From the NCBI GenBank assembly GCA_003661905.1, contig QMXA01000037.1:1-8052 (forward strand): DNA of 8,052 nt, written 5' to 3'. Shown piece by piece: positions 1-5,712 of the stretch (position 1 is the stretch's first letter; each line of letters opens with the position of its first letter). A program made the translations under genes and the position numbers. This DNA comes from Thermoprotei archaeon. GTDB taxonomy: Archaea; Thermoproteota; Thermoprotei_A; Sulfolobales; Ignisphaeraceae. The notes below the pieces were generated by a model. It ran no database searches. It was not told where the DNA came from and saw only the letters and a program-made list of their open reading frames with translations.

Positions 1-74
1 GGGGCTAGCATGATGAGTCCAGCAACTATTAGTAATGTTCCTACGGCTGAGAGTAGTCCACGGATACTTCCCAA
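1..74 (-). CDS. Partial membrane protein, N-terminus only
   Basis: Reading leftwards from a TTG at 74-72, an open frame of 24 codons runs without a stop to the window edge, so only the N-terminus is seen. It begins MGSIRGLLSAV and continues as one hydrophobic stretch (GTLLIVAGLIMLA, residues 12-24), consistent with a transmembrane helix or signal anchor. The start is supported by a GAGGTG Shine-Dalgarno site at 86-81, six bases upstream. It lies downstream of the carboxyltransferase on the same strand but 133 bases away, so co-transcription is possible and not shown. I do not recognise the family, and too little is visible to assign a function. An OadG-like anchor cannot be excluded, since those also start with a single helix, but one is already encoded elsewhere in the window. 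Confidence 0.5.
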   Translation of the reverse strand, partial: MGSIRGLLSAVGTLLIVAGLIMLA

Positions 75-207
75 AGAGTACACCTCAAGAGAAGGCTAGA
101 ACTCAGTGCAGGTCAGCTTCCCCATCACTCGATGTGCCGTAAGTTTCATCACCTTCTTCTTTCTCACCGTTACCAGTAATTAACCTTCTACTCAATTGTG
201 ATTTAGA
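75..207 (-). other. 133-base gap with weak C/D-box-like elements
   Basis: This stretch separates the carboxyltransferase stop from the next gene start. On the minus strand it holds GTGATGA (152-146), TGATGG (127-122) and two CTGA tetramers (116-113 and 106-103), which resemble boxes C, C' and D of an archaeal guide RNA about 50 bases long. AGAA and TTCT flanks could pair as a short terminal stem. There is no clear D' box. It also holds a 30-codon hydrophilic frame from TTG 195 to a TGA at 103, in phase with the carboxyltransferase but after its stop and without a Shine-Dalgarno site. I see no convincing protein gene here. Confidence 0.25.
81..86 (-). promoter_or_regulatory. Shine-Dalgarno site for the gene starting at 74
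   Basis: GAGGTG on the minus strand, complementary to the archaeal 16S rRNA 3' end (CACCTC), lies six bases upstream of the TTG at 74. It is the main reason for taking the TTG as a real start, since the frame itself is short and truncated. Confidence 0.5.
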
Positions 208-1791
208 TCACATTGGAGGTATTCCATGTTTCCTTGGAGGTCTCTTTATACGTACTTCTCTCTTGTTAATTAATATATCAAGTGCTTTTGCAAGCATAGG
301 TCTTGTTCCACTTGGCTCTATTACTGAATCTACATAACCTCTTGAAGCAGCTACGTATGGATGTGCTATTCTTCCTCTATACTCCTCTGTGAACCTCCTC
401 AACATCTCGGCTCTTTCCTCAGGAGATTTTGCAGCTGAGAGTTCTCTTCTCCAAATTATCTCTGCAGCTCCTTCGGGTCCCATAACCGCTATTTCAGCTG
501 TTGGCCAAGCAATTACGAAATCAGCGCCTAAATGTCTACTGCCCATAGCTATGTAAGCTCCTCCATAGGCTTTTCTAACTATTACAGTTAATTTTGGCAC
601 TGTAGCTTCAGAATATGCATACAAAACCTTAGCTCCATGCCTTATTATGCCCCCATGTTCTTGTGCAGTTCCAGGCATGAAGCCTGGGACATCTACGAAT
701 GTTAGTATAGGTATATTGAAGGCATCGCAGAACATTACGAATCGAGCTATTTTATCTGATGAATTGATATCTAGTACACCTCCAAGATATCCCGGATTAT
801 TCGCAACAATGCCTACTACTCTACCAGCAAGTCTTGCAAATCCGACTATGGCGTTTGGTGCAAAATTGGAGTGTATTTCAAAGAAAGTTCCTTTATCAAC
901 AACTCTCGTAATTACTTCATGCATATCATAGGGCTTCATAGGATCACTAGGTATAACAGCATCTAATTCTGGATCTCTTCTTTCAGGATCATCACCTGTA
1001 TCTACATAGGGTGGCTCTTCCATATTGTTTTGAGGTAAGTAACTCAATAACTTCTTTATAAGCTCAATTGCTTCTCTATCATCGTTTGCTACTAAATGAG
1101 CACATCCGCTCTTTATGGAATGAACATCAGCACCTCCTAAACTGAATTCATCAACTTCTTCACCGATTGCTGCTTTCACAACTCTTGGCCCGGTAATGAA
1201 CATGAAACTAGTTTTTCTAACCATTATTACAAAGTCCATGAGAGCTGGGCTGTAAACGGCTCCTCCAGCACAGGGACCCATAATTGCTGCTATTTGAGGT
1301 ATTATCCCGGATGCATGAACATTTAGATAAAATATCTCACCATAACCCTTCAAGCTATCAACTCCTTCCTGAATTCTAGCACCTCCAGAGTCATTTAGGA
1401 ATACGACAGGAGTACCAACTTCTAGTGCTGTCATCAAAGTCTTAGTTATTTTGGCAGCATGCATTTCACCTAGAGAACCACCCATGAATGTGAAGTCTTG
1501 AGCTATTACGAAGACTGGTCTTCCGTTTATCTTTGCAAAACCTGTTACAACTCCATCTCCTAAACATATTCTCTTATCCATTCCAAATTCTGTAGCTCTA
1601 TGTTTTACAAACATGTCAATTTCTACGAAGGACCCTGGATCTACTAATAACTCCAGTCTTTCACGTGCAGTAAGTTTGCCAGCTCTATGCTGCTTCTCAA
1701 TGCCTTTAGGACCACCGCCTAAGAGAGCCTGTTGTCTAAGTTCTCTCAATTTCTTAATCTCCGACCTAATTTCCACTTCAGAACTACCCAT
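208..1791 (-). CDS. mmdA: Carboxyltransferase (alpha) subunit of Na+-pumping acyl-CoA decarboxylase
   Basis: This is a 527-residue biotin-dependent carboxyltransferase of the PccB/MmdA family, about the usual length. In a decarboxylase complex it moves CO2 from an acyl-CoA (methylmalonyl-CoA or a relative) to the biotin of the carrier protein, in the cytoplasm. Two crotonase-like halves are visible. The N-half has SGGARIQEG (135-143) and the oxyanion-hole loop GPCAGGAVYSP (172-182). The C-half has NNPGYLGGVLD (331-341), VDVPGFMPG (366-374), YGGAYIAM (409-416) and AWPTAEIAVMGPEGA (428-442). Asp424 in the GAD motif sits where PccB enzymes have a residue governing acyl-CoA choice. The protein ends HGIPPM, like the HGNIPL end of relatives. 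The ATG at 1791 follows GAGGCGAT in the 18-base gap after the upstream membrane-protein gene, so the two are probably co-transcribed. It is PccB-like and not OadA-like, so oxaloacetate is an unlikely substrate. The propionyl-CoA carboxylase beta subunit is the alternative name, but no biotin carboxylase gene lies nearby. Confidence 0.93.
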   Translation of the reverse strand: MGSSEVEIRSEIKKLRELRQQALLGGGPKGIEKQHRAGKLTARERLELLVDPGSFVEIDMFVKHRATEFGMDKRICLGDGVVTGFAKINGRPVFVIAQDFTFMGGSLGEMHAAKITKTLMTALEVGTPVVFLNDSGGARIQEGVDSLKGYGEIFYLNVHASGIIPQIAAIMGPCAGGAVYSPALMDFVIMVRKTSFMFITGPRVVKAAIGEEVDEFSLGGADVHSIKSGCAHLVANDDREAIELIKKLLSYLPQNNMEEPPYVDTGDDPERRDPELDAVIPSDPMKPYDMHEVITRVVDKGTFFEIHSNFAPNAIVGFARLAGRVVGIVANNPGYLGGVLDINSSDKIARFVMFCDAFNIPILTFVDVPGFMPGTAQEHGGIIRHGAKVLYAYSEATVPKLTVIVRKAYGGAYIAMGSRHLGADFVIAWPTAEIAVMGPEGAAEIIWRRELSAAKSPEERAEMLRRFTEEYRGRIAHPYVAASRGYVDSVIEPSGTRPMLAKALDILINKREVRIKRPPRKHGIPPM

Positions 1792-1809
1792 GGATATCGC
1801 CTCTCTAAT

Positions 1810-2133
1810 TTACTCAGCTCTAAATATCTCCTTTACTCTCCCTCTCCAAATCCAAAGCAATATAGCAGTTGCTATAATTAGAATAACTGTAGGCAGGAAT
1901 AATTCAGGAAAACCAATGATTGTAGAGAGCAGTACTAAAATCAAAGGAGGGATTAGTATAATACTATACTTAGTACTATACTTAAAACCAACAAACATTA
2001 TTAATAAACCTAAGAATCCTAGAGCGAGAATTCCTTTGTAGAATGCCTCTAAACCGATTTGCCTTCTTAATAAGCTGAGGAGCAGAAATACGAAAACCCA
2101 TAATAATACTAAATGTTTAAGTAATTTAGGCAA
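1810..2133 (-). CDS. Small four-helix membrane protein, upstream partner of mmdA
   Basis: This 107-residue, very hydrophobic protein matches no family I recognise. Four likely membrane helices are visible at about 3-21, 34-50, 57-75 and 78-96, with a charged C-terminal tail (RGRVKEIFRAE). It has no cysteine or histidine cluster and no catalytic motif. The start is TTG at 2133. A stop codon lies immediately before it in frame, so it cannot be longer. A TATA box at 2173-2167 places transcription start only about ten bases upstream, giving a very short leader. It ends 18 bases before the carboxyltransferase and both seem to share that promoter. From context it could help dock the soluble carboxyltransferase to the membrane part of the Na+ pump, but the sequence itself shows only a membrane protein. 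Confidence 0.75.
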   Translation of the reverse strand: MPKLLKHLVLLWVFVFLLLSLLRRQIGLEAFYKGILALGFLGLLIMFVGFKYSTKYSIILIPPLILVLLSTIIGFPELFLPTVILIIATAILLWIWRGRVKEIFRAE

Positions 2134-2166
2134 TTAATTCCCGCTACGTAACTTAAGTAATTCCCC

Positions 2167-2173
2167 TATAAAT
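2167..2173 (-). promoter_or_regulatory. TATA box for the membrane-protein/mmdA unit
   Basis: The minus strand reads ATTTATA here, a good archaeal TATA element. Start of transcription would be expected about 25 bases further on, near 2144, leaving roughly ten bases of leader before the TTG at 2133. No other strong promoter precedes mmdA, so this probably drives both genes. Confidence 0.5.
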
Positions 2174-2212
2174 GTAGTTAGAAAAGTTCTCCTTCACTAC
2201 TGCACTCTGGTT

Positions 2213-3436
2213 TTATAGTGGACAGAGTCTAGCTCTGGATCTTATAGTATCTAGGAACTCAATGTTTGATAAGAGCATTGAGAAACTTGGACATATATCT
2301 CCTCTAAGACCGTCAAGGACTAGAGGCTCTTCAACTTCGCCGCTTTCTCTAATTAATATACCTATGTAGAATGGATAGTAGAATGTTGTTAGTGAATATA
2401 CCTTACCATTGAGAGATTCTATGAGTTCTATGAACTTATTTGCATTAATTCTTATTGGAAGTACAACTGCTTTCTCCTCCTCAATGGGTATTGATGTATG
2501 GATTTTTGCATTTAGTCTTTCGACAAATTCTTTTAAATCTAGTGAATGTGCAAACAGTGTATAACGAACTTCAACTAAGTCGCCATATATATCTGCAAGG
2601 GATTTTGCTACAAGTATATTTACAAGAATTTTCAGTTTGTCTTTAGGAATATCAAGTGTTCCAGAGAGCTCGCTTATTTCCATAGCCCCATACTCACTTA
2701 ATTTCCTTAATATCATTAGAGATTCCTCAGGTATATCCATGAAGCTGCCTAGATCTTCTTCTAGAGCTAAGGATTCTCCTCGAGTAATTATTTTGTATCC
2801 CTCGATACCATCGAAAACTATGGAGATATTCCTTATAGTGACCTTTTCTTCCTCTATGCGCTTCTCAGCTATTTCTCCCTTTATCATGATCAAAGGTATG
2901 TAAGTTAATGAACATGCCTCCAATTTCTTCTTTCTAGCGAGAAGTGACTTACTCTCTCTCTTTAAAATCTCTACGGCTTCATTTATTGATATTAGAGGCT
3001 CTATATAGAATTCCTCATATGCTTTTTCAATGGCTTTAGGTTTTAATTCTGCTATTTGTTCCGTACCGAATTTCACGATATCTATATTGAATTTCTTTGC
3101 AAGTTCATAAGCTTCAACATCAACCTCCCCTGTTGTTACTATAACTAGTTTATCAAGTGGAAGCTCATCAAGCCATGCTATGTATTTCTCTATATTCTCT
3201 AATTTCACATCATTACTATGGATGAGGAATCCTACTCTTAAACTTATGTCAGGAAGTGGATTAGCTTCAGCTAATATGTCAACTACATGCCTTACTCTTT
3301 CACCTTCAATAACCTCCTTTCTCCTAACAACAAAGCCTTTCTCACGGAGCTTGGCTATGAGCCATGAAGTTATTTGTTCAATTCTCTGCTCGCGTTCCCC
3401 TTCAGTAGATTCAGAGTCCTCATTGATATCATTCAT
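2213..3436 (-). CDS. Degenerate Mrr-like nuclease-fold and winged-helix protein
   Basis: This is a 407-residue protein when started at ATG 3436. Residues about 15-125 resemble the Mrr/Holliday-resolvase restriction-endonuclease-like fold: a helix (ITSWLIAKLREKGF), a VDILAE strand carrying the first aspartate (Asp53), a second strand, then DKLVIVTTGEVDVEAYELAKKFNIDIV, which matches the usual TT...A...A..I.I end of that domain. The second strand reads LRVGFLI where active enzymes have V(E/Q)CK, so two of the three catalytic residues are missing and cleavage is unlikely. Residues about 237-292 look like a winged helix (ILRKLSEYGAMEISELSGTL). The C-terminal 110 residues are unassigned. An ATG at 3460 would add eight residues, but a GGGGGTGG site eight bases before 3436 and a TATA box at 3470-3463 favour the shorter form. 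DNA binding is inferred. It may be a regulator or a scaffold, and nothing ties it firmly to its neighbours. Confidence 0.7.
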   Translation of the reverse strand: MNDINEDSESTEGEREQRIEQITSWLIAKLREKGFVVRRKEVIEGERVRHVVDILAEANPLPDISLRVGFLIHSNDVKLENIEKYIAWLDELPLDKLVIVTTGEVDVEAYELAKKFNIDIVKFGTEQIAELKPKAIEKAYEEFYIEPLISINEAVEILKRESKSLLARKKKLEACSLTYIPLIMIKGEIAEKRIEEEKVTIRNISIVFDGIEGYKIITRGESLALEEDLGSFMDIPEESLMILRKLSEYGAMEISELSGTLDIPKDKLKILVNILVAKSLADIYGDLVEVRYTLFAHSLDLKEFVERLNAKIHTSIPIEEEKAVVLPIRINANKFIELIESLNGKVYSLTTFYYPFYIGILIRESGEVEEPLVLDGLRGDICPSFSMLLSNIEFLDTIRSRARLCPL

Positions 3437-3444
3437 GACTCTGG

Positions 3445-3452
3445 CCACCCCC
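3445..3452 (-). promoter_or_regulatory. Shine-Dalgarno site deciding the start at 3436
   Basis: GGGGGTGG on the minus strand pairs well with the archaeal 16S 3' end and lies eight bases before the ATG at 3436. It sits inside the first eight codons of the longer reading from 3460, which has no comparable site of its own, so the shorter protein is preferred. Confidence 0.5.
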
Positions 3453-3462
3453 GTTGCCATAG

Positions 3463-3470
3463 TTTATATA
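3463..3470 (-). promoter_or_regulatory. TATA box upstream of the nuclease-fold gene
   Basis: The minus strand reads TATATAAA, ending two bases before the ATG at 3460. A TATA box here would start transcription near 3440, downstream of that ATG and just before the ATG at 3436. A second AT-rich candidate, TTATAATT at 3509-3502, would start near 3478 and keep the Shine-Dalgarno site in the message. Either could be used; the sequence does not decide between them. Confidence 0.4.
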
Positions 3471-3510
3471 CCAAGGTCTTTAAGCGTATCTAGTCATGCA
3501 AAATTATAAG

Positions 3511-4683
3511 TTACATTGTAGAACTCTTCGTGTATAGATATTTTAGAAGAGGTGGTGTGATTAGTGTTGAAACAGGTATTATTGCTAATAGTCCTATATA
3601 GGATGAAAGAGAGAAAAGACCCATTTCATAACCTATCATAGATGCTGTTAACATAACCTCAGCCCTAGGAGTCATTCCAATACCTATTATTAAGGATTCT
3701 TTAGTGCTGAAGCCTCTGAGTTTTGCTACAATACCACATCCGATGATTTTTGAAAGAAGACCACTAGCTACGATAACTAATATAAAAGCTATGTTACGAT
3801 GTAATTCCAACTGCGTGATTTCTGAGAACTTTACTAAACCACCTGTGTATACGAAGAATAGAGGTGTAAATAGTGCTACAACTGGGTATATTTCCTTGGA
3901 TAGCTTTTTAGCAAAATAGCGAAAACTAGCTATACCTAGTCCAAGAGCGTATGCTAAGAGAATAGAACTGAGCTTGATATATGCAGCTACATAAGAGAAT
4001 AGCATAAGAATTGAGAATAGGGTTGTTAGCAATATAGCTTCTGCTCTGAGTTTACTAATCACCCTGAATAATGATTTAGAAATTGCTTGAAATACAAAAG
4101 AAACTGCAAGCCAGAATGCGAAGGCTAGTGCAGAGATCTCAATAATTCCCAATATAGATATTCTTCCCTCAGCAATACCTATTAACACGCTTAGAAGAGC
4201 TAGACCTATGACATCATCAACAACAGCAGCTCCTATAATTGCCTGAGATTCTCTTCTTCCAAGTTTACTAAGTTCTTCTAAAGTTTTGACAGTTAAGCTA
4301 ACTGAAGTTGCTGAGAGAGCTACACCAATACCTAGAGCTTCAGTATATCTGAGTCCCAATAACTCAGCACAAAGATAGCCAAAAGCTAAAGAACCTATAA
4401 CACCACCAACAGCAATTATTCCAGAATCTTTCAGACCCCTCATGAACTCTCGTATAGAGCTTTCAAGTCCAGCATAGAAAAGCATTGTAGTGATCCCGAC
4501 TATGGCAAAAGCTCTAGTAGCTTCGGACATTTGATAGTTAAAAGCAGAAGCTACTAGACCAACAACTATGTATCCCACTACTCTAGGTAAACCTACTCTA
4601 ACGAATAACCCCTCCATCAACTTAGCTGAGCTAAGCAAGATCGCTATTTCCAACATCCAAAGACTGCTCATACCGCTATGCAT
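3511..4683 (-). CDS. Na+/H+ (monovalent cation/proton) antiporter, CPA2 type
   Basis: This 390-residue membrane protein matches the KefB/NapA group of cation/proton antiporters, with about 11-13 hydrophobic helices and no cytoplasmic TrkA-N domain, a common short archaeal form. The transport core is visible: ATS (125-127) followed by VVDDVIGL (154-161), whose Asp156-Asp157 pair is the ion-binding site of electrogenic Na+/H+ antiporters, and GMTPRAEV (336-343), matching the conserved G(M)xPR(G/A)E motif. The start is ATG 4683; ATGs at 4671 and 4656 in the same frame are possible and would shorten it slightly. The gene is transcribed away from the Na+-decarboxylase unit starting at 4830 and lies between that unit and mmdA, so a role in trading the Na+ gradient for protons, or in pH and salt balance, is reasonable. 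K+ transport cannot be excluded by sequence. It ends 50 bases before the longer possible start of the next gene. Confidence 0.88.
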   Translation of the reverse strand: MHSGMSSLWMLEIAILLSSAKLMEGLFVRVGLPRVVGYIVVGLVASAFNYQMSEATRAFAIVGITTMLFYAGLESSIREFMRGLKDSGIIAVGGVIGSLAFGYLCAELLGLRYTEALGIGVALSATSVSLTVKTLEELSKLGRRESQAIIGAAVVDDVIGLALLSVLIGIAEGRISILGIIEISALAFAFWLAVSFVFQAISKSLFRVISKLRAEAILLTTLFSILMLFSYVAAYIKLSSILLAYALGLGIASFRYFAKKLSKEIYPVVALFTPLFFVYTGGLVKFSEITQLELHRNIAFILVIVASGLLSKIIGCGIVAKLRGFSTKESLIIGIGMTPRAEVMLTASMIGYEMGLFSLSSYIGLLAIIPVSTLITPPLLKYLYTKSSTM

Positions 4684-4780
4684 CTTCGAAGCCCGGTATA
4701 TTCCATAACAGTTAATCGTTAATTAGTATTAAATTTAAATAATGCGGGTCTCATAGAGCTCTAAATAAGAATCCATAAAC

Positions 4781-4788
4781 TTTAAGAA
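4781..4788 (+). promoter_or_regulatory. Probable TATA box of the decarboxylase operon
   Basis: TTTAAGAA lies about 25 bases upstream of position 4810. That start point would keep the AAGGTG site at 4817-4822 within a leader of about 20 bases before the GTG at 4830. It would also exclude the upstream GTG at 4803 as a start. CTAAATAA at 4760-4767 is a second candidate. Confidence 0.4.
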
Positions 4789-4816
4789 TTAATTCATACT
4801 CTGTGTTCGAATTGGT

Positions 4817-4822
4817 AAGGTG
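4817..4822 (+). promoter_or_regulatory. Shine-Dalgarno site deciding the start at 4830
   Basis: AAGGTG lies seven bases before the GTG at 4830. Neither the in-frame GTG at 4803 nor the ATG at 4845 has a comparable site, so this fixes the preferred N-terminus of the first operon gene. Confidence 0.5.
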
Positions 4823-4829
4823 CTCTAGA

Positions 4830-5207
4830 GTGCTTGAACAAGTAATGTTTCAACAGACTACACTGACGAAGCCAAGTTTTAATGAAATGATTTCAGCCGG
4901 ATTGATAATGGGATTCATAGGTTATTTAGTAACATTCATAGTTCTTGCTATACTCGCAGCTATTATATGGGCAATTTCCAGAGCCGTACTTCCACCTAAA
5001 TTAGTACCAACTATACCTCATGAGATTATTGCCGCAGCTGTAGCTGCAGTTAAGGCACATATATCATCTAAGAAACCTCGTATCACACCTACACCAAGAC
5101 CTAAATATTCGAAGTGGAGAAATTTGGGATGGCTCAGATCTGCTAGATTAAGCCACATGGAAACTCTCGAGGAGTACGAAGCTGAGCGGAGGAGGAAGAG
5201 AAAATGA
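4830..5207 (+). CDS. mmdD: OadG/MmdD-like membrane anchor subunit of the Na+ pump
   Basis: This is a 125-residue small subunit with one membrane helix near the N-terminus (about 24-50, GLIMGFIGYLVTF onward), a proline-rich stretch, an alanine-rich helix IPHEIIAAAVAAVKAHI (62-78), a second basic proline-rich linker and a highly charged C-terminus ending EAERRRKRK. This order (helix, Ala-rich E(I/V)xAAxxAA segment, flexible linker, Trp/Arg tail) is that of the gamma/delta subunits of sodium-pumping decarboxylases, which hold the carboxyltransferase to the beta subunit. Sequence conservation in this family is low, so the call leans on gene order: biotin carrier and beta subunit follow directly. 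I chose GTG 4830 because of AAGGTG seven bases upstream; GTG 4803 would add nine residues and ATG 4845 would remove five. It ends at TGA 5205-5207, which overlaps the ribosome site of the next gene. Confidence 0.72.
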   Translation: MLEQVMFQQTTLTKPSFNEMISAGLIMGFIGYLVTFIVLAILAAIIWAISRAVLPPKLVPTIPHEIIAAAVAAVKAHISSKKPRITPTPRPKYSKWRNLGWLRSARLSHMETLEEYEAERRRKRK

Positions 5208-5215
5208 GGTGATTT

Positions 5216-5704
5216 ATGATGTCAGTAACCTACAAGGTAAAAATAGGTAAAAAAGAATTCGAAGTGGAGGTAGACGAAGTCGCTCCTAATAAATACAAGG
5301 TAAGGATAGATAAATATGAAGTTGAAGTATTAGTGAGGAAAGTTGAAAAAGAAATTCCAAAAGTGGAAAGAAAAACAAAAGAAACTACTAAAAACCTAGC
5401 CACTACCTCAAAAACATTAGAAATTCCAAAATCCGCTTCCACAATAACAATACCACGACCTGCAGTTAAGAAAGCTCCAAAAGCGGTAAAGGGTTATGAG
5501 ATAAAGGCCTCAATACCTGGTAAGGTATTGAGGGTTTTAGTCAAACCCGGTGATAAGATAGATTCTAGAACTGCGATAATAACATTAGAGTCCATGAAAA
5601 TGGAGCTAGAAATCCATGCAGGTAGAGAAGGTGTAGTGAGAGAAGTTAGAGTAAAGCCTGGTGACACAGTCAATACTGGAGATGTTATAGCGATAATTGA
5701 ATAG
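5216..5704 (+). CDS. mmdC: Biotin carboxyl carrier protein of the Na+-pumping decarboxylase
   Basis: This 162-residue protein shuttles CO2 on biotin from the carboxyltransferase to the beta subunit. It has three parts: a conserved N-terminal region (about 3-42, TYKVKIGKKEFEVEVDEV onward) seen in gamma subunits and related carriers; a Lys/Thr/Pro-rich flexible linker (about 43-92); and a complete biotinyl domain (about 93-162). The biotinylation motif is ESMKME with Lys128, 34 residues from the C-terminus, the standard distance. A separate biotin ligase must attach the biotin and is not in this window. The GAGGTGAT ribosome site (5206-5213) overlaps the stop of the previous gene, showing tight translational coupling. 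Two ATG codons lie in tandem at 5216 and 5219, and the second gives the more usual ribosome-site spacing, so the protein may start MSVTYK. The next gene begins eight bases after its stop. Confidence 0.92.
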   Translation: MMSVTYKVKIGKKEFEVEVDEVAPNKYKVRIDKYEVEVLVRKVEKEIPKVERKTKETTKNLATTSKTLEIPKSASTITIPRPAVKKAPKAVKGYEIKASIPGKVLRVLVKPGDKIDSRTAIITLESMKMELEIHAGREGVVREVRVKPGDTVNTGDVIAIIE

Positions 5705-5712
5705 GTGAAATC

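Larger units (their letters stand above)
4684..4829. promoter_or_regulatory. Divergent promoter region between antiporter and pump operon
   Basis: This AT-rich spacer feeds two opposite transcription units. Near its middle is a perfect 10-base palindrome TTAAATTTAA (4729-4738) that could act as a TATA element in either direction; on the minus strand it would start antiporter transcription near 4709. Next to it is a tandem hexamer GTTAATCGTTAAT (4711-4723), a possible operator. For the plus strand, TTTAAGAA at 4781-4788 would start transcription near 4810, just before the AAGGTG ribosome site. The assignment of individual boxes is by spacing only. Confidence 0.45.

Noticed and set aside
10..50. 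C/D-box-like ATGATGA and CTGA on the plus strand
   Set aside because: It lies antisense to the coding frame at 1-74, has no C'/D' pair and no flanking stem.
103..195. 30-codon frame directly after the mmdA stop, in the same phase, as a readthrough extension or microprotein
   Set aside because: Family members end at the HGxxP tail seen before the stop, there is no Shine-Dalgarno site, and its hydrophilic sequence matches nothing I know.
208..1791. Oxaloacetate decarboxylase alpha subunit (OadA)
   Set aside because: OadA has a TIM-barrel carboxyltransferase of the pyruvate carboxylase type, while this protein has the two crotonase-like halves of acyl-CoA carboxyltransferases.
1613..2041. Plus-strand open frame of 142 codons across the mmdA start and the small membrane-protein gene
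   Set aside because: It is antisense to two well-supported genes, has no recognisable domain or ribosome site, and has a composition typical of a reverse-complement frame.
3180..3509. Plus-strand open frame of 109 codons opposite the nuclease-fold gene
   Set aside because: It is rich in Ser and Leu, as expected from the complement of an acidic helical protein, and shows no motif.
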